DNA from: Pseudomonas frederiksbergensis
Lineage (GTDB): Bacteria > Pseudomonadota > Gammaproteobacteria > Pseudomonadales > Pseudomonadaceae
Assembly (NCBI RefSeq): GCF_000802155.2
Contig: NZ_JQGJ02000010.1
Location: 1 to 64,000 of the forward strand
Direction of reading: 5' to 3'
Length of the DNA: 64,000 bases
Shown here: one piece after another, positions 1 through 7,766 of the stretch
Layout: the number at the start of each line of letters is the position of its first letter
How positions within the stretch are numbered: the stretch's first letter is position 1
The notes under the pieces: model-generated
Seen by the model: only the letters and a program-made list of their open reading frames with translations
What the model was told of the DNA's origin: nothing
Database searches by the model: none
Translations under genes and position numbers: made by a program

Positions 1-10
1 TGGTCAATAA

Positions 11-39
11 AAAAGCCCGATTCCTCGAATCGGGCTTTT
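11..39 (+). terminator. Rho-independent terminator of an upstream gene
   Basis: A 13-bp perfect stem (AAAAGCCCGATTC pairing with GAATCGGGCTTTT) encloses a 3-base loop and is followed by GATTTTTCC. It lies before desT, so it most likely ends a plus-strand gene to the left of the window. The A/T-rich flanks would also let it work on the minus strand. Confidence 0.8.
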
Positions 40-146
40 GATTTTTCCAGCGCCTCGTTTCCCCTCGATGACCTCCTACCGTTCGACGACGGCAAAGCCG
101 ATTTGCTAGAGTGCGTCGCTCCCAAGACTCGGAAGTCAGTCCTGCG

Positions 147-779
147 ATGCTGCCCCGCGCCGAACAGAAACAACAGACCCGAAATGCCCTGATGGACGCA
201 GCCCGCCATTTGATGGAATGCGGCAGGGGGTTCGGCAGCCTGAGCCTTCGCGAAGTTGCCAAGACGGCAGGCATAGTTCCCACCGGGTTCTACCGGCATT
301 TCCAGGACATGGACCAACTAGGCCTGGCGCTCGTCAGCGAAGTCGGCCAGACCTTTCGCGAAACGATTCGACTGGTGCGTCACAACGAGTTCGTCATGGG
401 CGGCATTATCGATGCGTCGGTGCGGATCTTTCTCGACGTGGTCCACGCCAATCGATCGCAGTTCCTGTTTCTGGCCCGCGAGCAATACGGCGGTTCGCAA
501 CCGGTCCGTCAAGCCATCGCAAGGCTGCGCGAAGACATCAGCTCGGACCTGGCGGCCGACCTGGCGCTGATGCCGAAACTCCAGCACCTGGACCTTGCCG
601 GGCTCAACGTGATGGCCGACCTCATCGTCAAGAGCGTGTTCGCCACCCTGCCGGACATCATCGATCCACCCGCCGAAGCCCTGCCCGAACACCTCACGCC
701 CCAGGCAAAGATCACCCAGCAGTTGCGATTCATCTTTATTGGACTCAAGCATTGGCGCGGATTGGGCAGCACCGAATAA
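147..779 (+). CDS. desT: TetR-family regulator, DesT-like (acyl-CoA-responsive control of fatty-acid desaturation)
   Basis: Predicted cytoplasmic DNA-binding repressor of 210 residues. The N-terminal TetR helix-turn-helix spans about residues 8-55, with LREVAKTAGIVPTGFYRHF as the recognition region. The rest is the helical ligand-binding and dimer domain. In P. aeruginosa, DesT senses the acyl-CoA pool and represses the desCB desaturase genes, and it sits directly before ureE as here; that synteny is the main reason for the name. I chose ATG 147 because GGAAG lies 11 bases upstream and the family starts close to this point. A GTG at 111 in the same frame would add 12 poorly family-like residues. 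No desaturase gene is visible inside the window, so the target locus would have to lie to the left. It could be another TetR protein of the same subgroup. Confidence 0.82.
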   Translation: MLPRAEQKQQTRNALMDAARHLMECGRGFGSLSLREVAKTAGIVPTGFYRHFQDMDQLGLALVSEVGQTFRETIRLVRHNEFVMGGIIDASVRIFLDVVHANRSQFLFLAREQYGGSQPVRQAIARLREDISSDLAADLALMPKLQHLDLAGLNVMADLIVKSVFATLPDIIDPPAEALPEHLTPQAKITQQLRFIFIGLKHWRGLGSTE

Positions 780-953
780 CCGAATGGGGATATTCTGCTC
801 GCCGCAAAATGGTGCCAGATATCCCGCAGCGCACCAATATGGAACGCAATTCACTCCCATCACAAAAGCCATCCCCCGCCATTTCCTACATCCCCTTCCT
901 TTGGCAAGCCCCTTGCTCTAAACACAGCATTGTTCATTGCTGGAAGCACTCCG

Positions 954-1454
954 ATGCTGGTGATTCACCGCAGAATCGACACTCAGCCTGGCTGGGACGC
1001 CGAGTTGCACTTGACCTTCGATGCACGCAGCAAAAGCCGCCTGCGCTGTTTCAGTGCCGAAGGTGAAGACGTTGGGCTGTTCCTCGAGCGAGGCCAGCCG
1101 CCTTTGTACGACGGCGAATGCCTACAGGCCGAGGACGGCCGCATCGTGCGGGTCTGCGCGCGTCCTGAGCAATTGCTGCATGTCACCTGTGCCAATGCGT
1201 TCGAACTGACCCGCGCGGCCTACCACTTGGGTAATCGACACGTGGCCCTGCAAGTGGGCAATGGCTGGCTGCGCTTGCTGGACGACTACGTGCTCAAGGC
1301 AATGCTCGAACAACTGGGCGCCACGGCCGAAGCCATCGAAGCCCCCTTCCAGCCGGAACATGGCGCCTATGGTGGCGGCCATCATCATTCCCGGCATGGC
1401 GATGGAGATTTCAATTACGCGCCGCGCCTGCATCAGTTTGGCGTGCGTACATGA
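954..1454 (+). CDS. ureE: Urease accessory protein UreE (nickel metallochaperone)
   Basis: UreE of 166 residues delivers Ni(II) to the UreDFG-apourease complex in the cytoplasm. The sequence shows the conserved GNRHVALQV segment, with its metal-binding histidine near residue 96. A short histidine-rich tail, GGHHHSRHGDGDF, follows at about residues 141-153. ATG 954 has GGAAG 7 bases upstream. An in-frame TTG at 930 has no comparable signal and was not used. The gene is the first of ureE-ureF-ureG and overlaps ureF by four bases (ATGA), implying translational coupling. Urease structural genes (ureABC) and ureD are not in the window, consistent with the split urease loci known in Pseudomonas. 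Confidence 0.95.
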   Translation: MLVIHRRIDTQPGWDAELHLTFDARSKSRLRCFSAEGEDVGLFLERGQPPLYDGECLQAEDGRIVRVCARPEQLLHVTCANAFELTRAAYHLGNRHVALQVGNGWLRLLDDYVLKAMLEQLGATAEAIEAPFQPEHGAYGGGHHHSRHGDGDFNYAPRLHQFGVRT

Positions 1455-2125
1455 ACCCGGCCTGGGCGCTGCTGCGTCTGGCCAGTCCACAACTGCCGAT
1501 TGGCGGCTACAGCTATTCCCAGGGGTTGGAAATGGCAGTGGATAACGGTCGGGTCAAAACGGCGGATGAGGCACGTCGCTGGATCGGCGATCAACTGCTG
1601 CTGAACCTCGCACGGTTCGAAGCGCCTCTGCTGCTAACCCACTGCGCAGCCGCTGCGGCTAACGATTGGGACGCGCTGCAACAACTTTGCGAACAACACC
1701 GTGCCAGCCGGGAAACCCGCGAGCTGCACCAGGAAAGCCGGCAGATGGGCTATTCGTTGCAACAGCTGCTCGCCGGGCTGCCGGAACTCGACAGCGCGGC
1801 CCGCGCCTTTCTTCAACAGCGCAGCGAACCCCACCTGGCGCTGGGCTGGGCCCTGGCGGCCCGCGCCTGGAACATCGGCCCGCAGGACGCCCTCGCCGCC
1901 TGGTTGTGGAGCTGGCTGGAAAACCAACTGGCGGTGCTGATGAAAACCCTGCCCCTGGGCCAGCAAGCCGCCCAGCGCCTGACCAGCGAACTGCTGCCGC
2001 TGTTGCAACAGGCCCAGCAAGACGCCTCGAACATCGATCCCGACCATTACGGCAGCGCCGCGTTTGGCCTGTCCCTGGCGTGCATGGCCCATGAGCGCCA
2101 GTACAGCCGCCTGTTCCGTTCCTAG
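1451..2125 (+). CDS. ureF: Urease accessory protein UreF
   Basis: UreF, 224 residues and mostly helical, bridges UreD and UreG and gates GTP-dependent nickel delivery to urease. The N-terminal motif LASPQLPIGGYSYSQGLE (about residues 10-27) is the family hallmark. The region YGSAAFGLSLACMAHERQYSRLFRS at the end is typical of the UreF C-terminus, which contacts UreD. Length is normal. Its ATG overlaps the ureE stop, and its TAG is 9 bases before the ureG ATG with GGAG between, so the three genes are read as one unit. Confidence 0.95.
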   Translation: MNPAWALLRLASPQLPIGGYSYSQGLEMAVDNGRVKTADEARRWIGDQLLLNLARFEAPLLLTHCAAAAANDWDALQQLCEQHRASRETRELHQESRQMGYSLQQLLAGLPELDSAARAFLQQRSEPHLALGWALAARAWNIGPQDALAAWLWSWLENQLAVLMKTLPLGQQAAQRLTSELLPLLQQAQQDASNIDPDHYGSAAFGLSLACMAHERQYSRLFRS

Positions 2126-2134
2126 GAGACACAC

Positions 2135-2749
2135 ATGAATACACAACCTCTGCGCGTGGGTATCGGCGGCCCGGTGGGCTCCGGCAAGACCGCCCTGACG
2201 CTCGCCCTGTGCCTGGCCCTGCGTGAGCGCTACAACCTGGCGGTGGTCACCAATGACATCTATACCCGCGAGGACGCCGACTTCCTGGTGCGCAACGAAG
2301 CCCTGGCGCCGGAACGGATCATCGGCGTGGAGACCGGCGGCTGCCCGCACACCGCGATCCGCGAAGACGCCTCGATCAATCTGGAAGCGGTCGATCAGTT
2401 GAACCGGCGCTTCCCGGGCCTGGACCTGATCCTGGTGGAGTCCGGCGGCGACAACCTGTCGGCAACGTTCAGCCCCGAGCTGTCGGACCTGACCATTTAT
2501 GTCATCGACGTCTCGGCGGGCGACAAACTGCCGCGCAAGGGCGGGCCGGGTATCTGCAAATCCGATTTGCTGGTGATCAACAAGATCGACTTGGCGCCAT
2601 TGGTGGGTGCCTCCCTGGACATGATGAACAGCGACACCCAGCGGATGCGCAACGGCAAGCCCTTCGTCTTCAGCAACCAGAAGACCGGCCAGGGCCTGGA
2701 CGAGATCATTGCCTTCATCGAACGCCAGGGCTTGCTGACCGCTGCCTGA
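2135..2749 (+). CDS. ureG: Urease accessory GTPase UreG
   Basis: UreG of 204 residues is the SIMIBI-class GTPase that couples GTP hydrolysis to nickel insertion into urease. Visible motifs are the P-loop GGPVGSGKT (residues 11-19), the invariant nickel-binding Cys-Pro-His at 70-72, ESGGDN near 102-107 and the guanine-specificity motif NKID at 149-152. Length and domain layout match the family exactly. GGAG lies upstream of the ATG. It is the third gene of the ureEFG unit and is followed 30 bases later by the hupE-type nickel transporter gene, which supports a shared nickel-handling role. Confidence 0.97.
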   Translation: MNTQPLRVGIGGPVGSGKTALTLALCLALRERYNLAVVTNDIYTREDADFLVRNEALAPERIIGVETGGCPHTAIREDASINLEAVDQLNRRFPGLDLILVESGGDNLSATFSPELSDLTIYVIDVSAGDKLPRKGGPGICKSDLLVINKIDLAPLVGASLDMMNSDTQRMRNGKPFVFSNQKTGQGLDEIIAFIERQGLLTAA

Positions 2750-2779
2750 TTCTCCCAACTGATCACAAGGAAGCTATTC

Positions 2780-3353
2780 ATGACTCTCAGACGCATCTTC
2801 AGTGCCCTCGCCCTGCTATTGACCCCGGCGCTGGCCTTCGCCCACCCGGGCCATGGCGATAACGGCCTGATCGCCGGACTCGGCCACCCCATCGGTGGGC
2901 TCGATCATTTGCTGGCGATGCTCGCGGTCGGTTTATGGGCCGCGCAACAACAAGGCGCCGCACGCTGGGCGCTGCCGTGCACTTTCGTCGGCACGATGCT
3001 GCTTGGCGGCCTGTTGGGTTTTGAAGGCCTGGAGCTGCCGGCACTGGAAAACGGGATCGCCGCCTCCCGTATGTGCCTTGGGCCTGGCCGTGGCGTTGGC
3101 CGTGCGTCCGCCGCTGGGCCTGGCAGTTGCTGCGACGGCGATGTTTGCGCTGTTCCATGGCGTGGCCCATGGCTTGGAGCTGCCGGGCATGTCCAGCCCT
3201 TGGGCCTACGCCGCAGGCTTTGTCGCAGCGACAGCGGCGCTGCATGGCGCAGGTTTTGCGCTGGTGCGGGTGTTGCCGCGAGCGGCGGCGCCGTTGGTGC
3301 GGTTGGCGGGGGCGGCTTCGGCGGCGACTGGAGTTTGGTTGCTGGCGGGTTGA
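2780..3353 (+). pseudogene. hupE: HupE/UreJ nickel transporter gene with a one-base frameshift
   Basis: Reading from ATG 2780 gives a signal-like N-terminus and the HupE hallmarks HPGHG (from residue 22) and GLGHPIGGLDHLLAM, both expected to bind nickel. After about residue 96 the reading frame becomes nonsense. The expected continuation (VCALGLAVALAVRPPLGL, then FHGVAHGLELPG, ending GVWLLAG) is found intact in the next frame from 3069 to the stop at 3353. Removing one C from the CCC run at 3066-3068 restores a single 190-codon frame, the usual family length with about six membrane helices. This is either a real recent mutation, a sequencing or assembly error, or, less likely, programmed frameshifting. 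It follows ureG by 30 bases and would import nickel for urease. Confidence 0.85.
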
Positions 3354-3460
3354 TTCTCCAGCGCCGGCAAGGGTGGCCTGACAGCCACCCCATCTCCCCA
3401 GGCCGGCCACTCTGCTACCATGTCGCGCAATCGATCCCCCCGCCGTGACGACGTCCGCCA

Positions 3461-4594
3461 ATGCCCGATGCTTCCCGCTCCGCCCCTTTGCCTGAACTGA
3501 CCGCCCTGTTCGCCACGGTGCGCCAGCATTTTCACGACGTGATCGTGCCTATGTGGCAGGGCCCGGGTTGGAATGCCGAATTGGCGTTGCCCTATGAATC
3601 CCTCGATAGCCAGCACCAGCCGCTGCCGCCCCAGCGCTACCGGGCGATGGCGTGTGCGCGGCAGTTGTATGTGTTTGCCAGCCTGATCGGCGAAGTACCC
3701 CAGGCCGAGGAGCGCGCCGCTGCGCTGTTCCGCTCGCTGCAACGGCATTTCCACGATGCCGAGCATGGCGGCTGGTTCTACAGCATCGATCCACAGGGCG
3801 CGCCGCTGGATTCCAGCAAAGACCTCTACACACACGCGTTCATTCTGTTCGCTTGCGCTCATTACTGGGGCAAGGTTCGCGAGCCGCTGGTGGAATCAAC
3901 GCTGAATGCGGCGCTGGAAGTGATCACGCGACGTTTCGCCACTGGCGATGGCCTCTACGAAGCCAGCCTGGGGCGTGACTGGTCGACCCGCCAATCCGGC
4001 CCGCTGCAGAATCCGCTGATGCACCTGGCCGAAGCGTTCCTGGCGGCCCTTTCGGTTCGCGACGACGCCAACGTGCGCCAGGCGTTGCTGGGCCTGTGCG
4101 AGGGAATGTTCCAGTGCTTCGTGGATCCCGGGCCAAGGGTCATGATGGAAAAACCGCTCAAGGCTGTGGATAACTGGTTCGAGCCAGGCCATCAGTTCGA
4201 ATGGTATTTCCTGCTGGCTTCATCGCCCTTGTTGCGCGGCGGCAAACTGCACACGGCCCTGGAGCACAGTTTCGGCCTCACGGAACAACAAGGTGTCGAT
4301 CCGGATTGCGGCGCAGTTTGCGCGATGCTGAGCCTGGAGCCACATGCATCTGCGCGTGACGCGACACAACGCATCTGGGCTCAAGCGGAGTACCTGCGGG
4401 CACTGACCTTGCGGCCGGGAAGCGAAACAGTCCTGCTGCGTCAACTGCGGGCTCTTGAGCAGCACTTCCTGCACGCCCAGGGTTGGAACGAATGCCTTGA
4501 CGCCGATGGCAACGTCAGTCGCCGGGACATGCCTTCGACCACCCCTTATCATCTTCTGACCTGCTACCGCGGTCTGGCCGACTACCTGGCGTAA
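3461..4594 (+). CDS. AGE-family epimerase/isomerase (N-acylglucosamine 2-epimerase or mannose isomerase type)
   Basis: A 377-residue soluble protein predicted to fold as an (alpha/alpha)6 barrel. Family signatures are PLYT-type DLYTHAFILFACAHY (H125), NPLMHLAEAFLA (H188) and EPGHQFEWYFLL (H244, E247), which carry the catalytic histidines and the glutamate of the AGE superfamily. The family interconverts aldose/ketose or 2-epimeric sugars (GlcNAc/ManNAc, glucose/mannose/fructose, sulfoquinovose); the substrate cannot be read from the sequence. It lies between the urease accessory genes and a convergent SDR, with no pathway genes next to it. A REP palindrome directly after the stop may end transcription. 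Confidence 0.85.
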   Translation: MPDASRSAPLPELTALFATVRQHFHDVIVPMWQGPGWNAELALPYESLDSQHQPLPPQRYRAMACARQLYVFASLIGEVPQAEERAAALFRSLQRHFHDAEHGGWFYSIDPQGAPLDSSKDLYTHAFILFACAHYWGKVREPLVESTLNAALEVITRRFATGDGLYEASLGRDWSTRQSGPLQNPLMHLAEAFLAALSVRDDANVRQALLGLCEGMFQCFVDPGPRVMMEKPLKAVDNWFEPGHQFEWYFLLASSPLLRGGKLHTALEHSFGLTEQQGVDPDCGAVCAMLSLEPHASARDATQRIWAQAEYLRALTLRPGSETVLLRQLRALEQHFLHAQGWNECLDADGNVSRRDMPSTTPYHLLTCYRGLADYLA

Positions 4595-4601
4595 CACTTC
4601 C

Positions 4602-4629
4602 GTGGCGAGGGAGCTTGCTCCCTCGCCAC
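4602..4629. repeat. REP palindrome (GTGGCGAGGG type)
   Basis: Near-perfect 28-base inverted repeat, arms GTGGCGAGGGAGC and GCTCCCTCGCCAC, lying between the convergent AGE-family and SDR genes. The same arms recur at 15577, 23493, 59920/60038 and 61762, which marks it as a dispersed Pseudomonas REP element. Its position suggests it could also act as a bidirectional transcript end. Confidence 0.9.
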
Positions 4630-4660
4630 AACACCATCTCCAGCTCAAGTACGTCAGCGG

Positions 4661-5425
4661 TCAGGCCTTATTGCGCTCGATGGCAAACCCAGCCCAGGTC
4701 TGGCTCACCGGCATCAGCTCCAGGCTGTTGATGTTGATGTGCGCCGGCGTGTTGAGTACCCAGAAAATCGTATCGGCAATGTCCTGCGGCTGAATCGGCT
4801 CGGCACCGGCGTAGGTCGCGTTGTAGCGCTCCTGGTCGCCACCAAAGCGCACTAGGGAGAACTCGCTTTCGCACAGGCCTGGCTCGATATTACTCACCCG
4901 CACGCCCGTGCCTTGCAGGTCGCAACGCAGGTTCAGGGAGAACTGTTTGACGAAGGCCTTGCTCGCGCCATACACGTGGCTACCCGGATACGGATAATTA
5001 CCGGCGATGGAGCCCAGGTTGACGATCCCGGCGCCACGGCCATGGGCGATCAGGCGCGGCAGCAGCAGGCGGGTGCTGTAGATCAGGCCTTTCACGTTGG
5101 TATCGACCATGGTGTCCCAATCGTCGAGATCGCACTTGGGTGCTGGATCGACGCCCAGGGCCAGGCCGGCGTTGTTGATCAGCCCGCGCAACTTGGCGAA
5201 GGACGGCGGCAGGTTGGCGATGGCTTCTTCCATGGCCTTGCGATCACGCACGTCCAATACCAGGCCGTGGACCTCGGTCTGCTTGGACAGCTCGGCACAA
5301 AGGGCATCGAGGCGTTCTTCACGACGACCGGTCAGCACCAGTTTCCAACCGGCTTCGGCAAAACGACGGGCACAGGCTTCGCCAAAACCGGACGTCGCGC
5401 CAGTGATAAACAGGGTGTCAGACAT
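4661..5425 (-). CDS. Short-chain dehydrogenase/reductase, YdfG-like
   Basis: Classical SDR of 254 residues, cytoplasmic, NAD(P)H-dependent. It shows TGATSGFG (residues 8-15) for the dinucleotide, NNAG (84-87), catalytic Ser139, and YGASK with Tyr152 and Lys156. The arrangement resembles YdfG/serine-3-hydroxy-acid dehydrogenases (E. coli YdfG acts on L-allo-threonine, serine and 3-hydroxypropionate). Substrate assignment is by resemblance only. The ATG is preceded by AAGGAG. Convergent with the AGE-family gene; the long DnaA-box-like region lies upstream. Confidence 0.9.
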   Translation of the reverse strand: MSDTLFITGATSGFGEACARRFAEAGWKLVLTGRREERLDALCAELSKQTEVHGLVLDVRDRKAMEEAIANLPPSFAKLRGLINNAGLALGVDPAPKCDLDDWDTMVDTNVKGLIYSTRLLLPRLIAHGRGAGIVNLGSIAGNYPYPGSHVYGASKAFVKQFSLNLRCDLQGTGVRVSNIEPGLCESEFSLVRFGGDQERYNATYAGAEPIQPQDIADTIFWVLNTPAHININSLELMPVSQTWAGFAIERNKA

Positions 5426-5599
5426 CGTGTTCTCCTTGCTTAGGCTTCAAACAACCATTGAATGGAAATTGGCCAACAGCATGCCCGGCCTGGCACGCCA
5501 GGGGCAAGGCTGATCAATCACTTCACGGCGTGCTGTTCAAAAAACGAACAATCAGGGCCAGGCCTTGCCCAGCAAGGGCCGCAGCGGGTTGCACGCACC

Positions 5600-6087
5600 T
5601 TATCCACAGGCACGTCCACAGTAATCGGGGGCAAGTAAAAAACCTGAAAGCCTTCGTGCATAAGGCTTTGCGAGGGTTTTGGAAATTTTTTTCGCTTGAC
5701 CTCGCAAGTCGGGTTGTGCAGATCAACTTATCTGCTATAAGCGAGAGCTTGAGGACGCGATGGCTCCAAGCCAGCAACTACAACGCTCAGCGCGGTCTTT
5801 CCAGAGTTTAGTCACAGACTTATCCACAGGCTTGCCCACAGACTTTCGAGCCCATTTCCGTGCTTATAAAACTGTTGACAACAGCCGCTCTCCTCTGACT
5901 GGAAATGACTGATCAAAAAACGATCACAGCCCTGTAGGCCACGTATTCAAAGGCTTTCAGCCAGCTACTCCCACGTTACCCACAGCCAGTTCCACAGCAA
6001 ACGGGGACAAGTCAAAACTGTGACAAAACAACTATTTGCGGCGACTTTATGTCGCGGTTTCGCAGGGGCTCAGGATTGTTGTCCACA
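5600..6087 (+). promoter_or_regulatory. Array of DnaA-box-like sites in a 755-base gene-free region
   Basis: The stretch 5426-6180 has no convincing gene. It holds two exact DnaA boxes TTATCCACA at 5600-5608 and 5820-5828 and a one-mismatch copy TTACCCACA at 5976-5984. Each is followed 12 bases on by a degenerate CCACA-ending copy (5612-5620, 5832-5840, 5988-5996), all in the same orientation. A further TTGTCCACA at 6079-6087 lies inside a palindrome with arms GTTGTCC and GGACAAC (6078-6099). GGGGACAA motifs occur at 6003 and 6091. The region also contains A/T-rich patches and several GATC sites. It resembles a DnaA-binding locus, but dnaA and rpmH, the usual neighbours of oriC in Pseudomonas, are absent. 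Confidence 0.55.
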
Positions 6088-6132
6088 ATTGGGGACAACC
6101 ATACGAATCCCTTGTGGTGTAATCCAAAAGAT

Positions 6133-6164
6133 AAAAAAACCGGCGATCATTCGCCGGTTTTTTT
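6133..6164 (-). terminator. Rho-independent terminator after livF
   Basis: CCGGCGA (6140-6146), loop TCAT, TCGCCGG (6151-6157), flanked by seven A on the left and a run of T on the right. The symmetry allows use from either strand. On the minus strand it closes the liv operon, whose last gene ends at 6181. Confidence 0.9.
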
Positions 6165-6180
6165 CATTGCACAACCAGCG

Positions 6181-6897
6181 TCAATGCCCGCCCAGATACG
6201 CGTTGCGCACCTCTTCGTTGGCGAGCAGTTCCTTGCCCGTGCCGGTCAGGCGAATTTCGCCGTTGACCATCACATACGCCCGGTCCGACAGCTTGAGGGC
6301 ATGGTTGGCGTTCTGTTCCACCAGGAAGATGGTCATCCCGGTGGAGGCCAGTTCACGCAGGGTCGCGAAGATCTGTTTCACCACGATCGGCGCCAGCCCC
6401 AGGCTTGGTTCATCGAGCAACAACAACTTGGGCCGGCTCATCAATGCCCGGGCAATGGCGAGCATTTGCTGTTCGCCGCCGGACATGGTCATGGCCCGCT
6501 GGTTGCGGCGCTCCTTGAGCCGCGGGAACAGCTCGAACATGCGCTGCATGTCCTCGCTGGCGTGTTTGTCACCGATGGGGATGGTGCCCATCAGCAGGTT
6601 CTCCTCGACGGTCATGTCGGGGAATACCCGGCGTCCTTCCGGCGACTGCGCGATGCCGTTGGAAGCAATGTAGTGCGACGACTTGTGGGTAATGTCCACG
6701 CCCTGGTAGATGATCTGCCCGCCCGCCGCACGCGGCTGGCCGAAAATCGACATCAGCAGCGTGGATTTGCCGGCGCCGTTGGAGCCGATCAGGCTCACGG
6801 TCTCGCCTTCGCCAATGTGCATCGATACTTTCTTCAGGGCCTGGATCGGTCCGTAGAACACGTCCAGCTCCTTGAGTTCGAGGATAGGTCCACTCAT
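6181..6897 (-). CDS. livF: ABC importer ATPase, LivF/BraG type
   Basis: ATP-hydrolysing subunit of 238 residues on the cytoplasmic face of a hydrophobic amino-acid importer. Walker A is GSNGAGKST (38-46), the ABC signature is MSGGEQQ (138-144) and Walker B is LLLLDEP (about 158-164). The C-terminus EEVRNAYLGGH is typical of LivF. It is the last gene of livKHMGF on the minus strand; its ATG overlaps the livG stop by four bases and a strong terminator follows. Whether the substrate is leucine/isoleucine/valine or another small solute handled by this family (for example urea or short amides) cannot be told from the ATPase. Confidence 0.93.
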   Translation of the reverse strand: MSGPILELKELDVFYGPIQALKKVSMHIGEGETVSLIGSNGAGKSTLLMSIFGQPRAAGGQIIYQGVDITHKSSHYIASNGIAQSPEGRRVFPDMTVEENLLMGTIPIGDKHASEDMQRMFELFPRLKERRNQRAMTMSGGEQQMLAIARALMSRPKLLLLDEPSLGLAPIVVKQIFATLRELASTGMTIFLVEQNANHALKLSDRAYVMVNGEIRLTGTGKELLANEEVRNAYLGGH

Positions 6898-7766
6898 ACC
6901 AATTCCTCTTCATCGGCACCCAGGTAAGCCGCGATCACCTTCGGATCGTTGCGAATCGCCTCGGGACCGCCCTCGGCGATCACGTTGCCGTGGTCCAACA
7001 CCACGATGTGGTCGGAAATGCTCATCACCATGCCCATGTCGTGTTCGATCAGCACCACGGTCAGATCGTGCTCGTCGCGTAGCAGCCGGATCATCGCGCT
7101 CAGCGCTTCGGTTTCCTGAGGGTTGAGGCCCGCCGCTGGTTCGTCGAGGCAGATGATCTGCGGACGGGTGCACATGGCCCGGGCGATTTCCAGACGGCGT
7201 TGCTGACCGTAGGAAAGCTCCCCGGCCAGGCGGTTGGCGCAGTCCACCAGGTCGACCACTTCCAGCCAGTAGAAGGCGTGGTCCAAGGCATCGCTTTCCG
7301 CCTTGCGGTAGCCCTTGGTATTGAGGATACCCGCCACCAGGCTGCGGTTGACCCACATGTGCTGGGCCACCAGCAGGTTTTCCAGCACCGACATTTCCTT
7401 GAACAGGCGAATGTTCTGGAAGGTGCGCGCCAGGCCGGCACGGTTCACCAAGTGGGTGCCGCCGAACATCTTGTAGTACAGCCGGCTGGCAAAAGATTTT
7501 GGCGAGACGAAGTCGGTCGGGCGAAACGCTTCGCCCAACAGCTTGATGACGTCGGTCTGCTCGCCACGCACGTTGAGTTCGATCTTGCCGCCCGAAGCCT
7601 TGTAGAAACCGGTCAAGCAGTTGAACACCGTGGTCTTGCCCGCACCGTTGGGGCCGATCAGGGCGAAGATAGAGTTGCGCTTGACCTGCAGGCTGACGTC
7701 GCTGAGGGCCTTGATGCCGCCGAACTGCATCATCAGGTTTTCAACTTTGAGTACGACTTCGCTCAT
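6894..7766 (-). CDS. livG: ABC importer ATPase, LivG/BraF type
   Basis: Second nucleotide-binding subunit of 290 residues, pairing with LivF. Walker A is GPNGAGKTT (38-46), the signature is LSYGQQRRLEIARA and Walker B is IICLDEP, followed by the LivG-typical AAGLNPQE segment and a C-terminus with ...VIAAYLGADEEELV. The insertion of about 35 residues after the first strand region is normal for LivG of Pseudomonas. Four-base overlaps with livM upstream and livF downstream indicate coupled translation. Confidence 0.93.
   Translation of the reverse strand: MSEVVLKVENLMMQFGGIKALSDVSLQVKRNSIFALIGPNGAGKTTVFNCLTGFYKASGGKIELNVRGEQTDVIKLLGEAFRPTDFVSPKSFASRLYYKMFGGTHLVNRAGLARTFQNIRLFKEMSVLENLLVAQHMWVNRSLVAGILNTKGYRKAESDALDHAFYWLEVVDLVDCANRLAGELSYGQQRRLEIARAMCTRPQIICLDEPAAGLNPQETEALSAMIRLLRDEHDLTVVLIEHDMGMVMSISDHIVVLDHGNVIAEGGPEAIRNDPKVIAAYLGADEEELV

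Noticed and set aside
218..1066. 282-residue open frame overlapping desT and ureE
   Set aside because: Arg/Ser/Pro-rich frame of desT in another register that runs through the desT-ureE spacer; no family resemblance.
5426..6180. Chromosomal replication origin oriC
   Set aside because: DnaA boxes are present, but the pseudomonad oriC neighbours rpmH, dnaA, dnaN and recF are not; a secondary DnaA-binding locus is more plausible.
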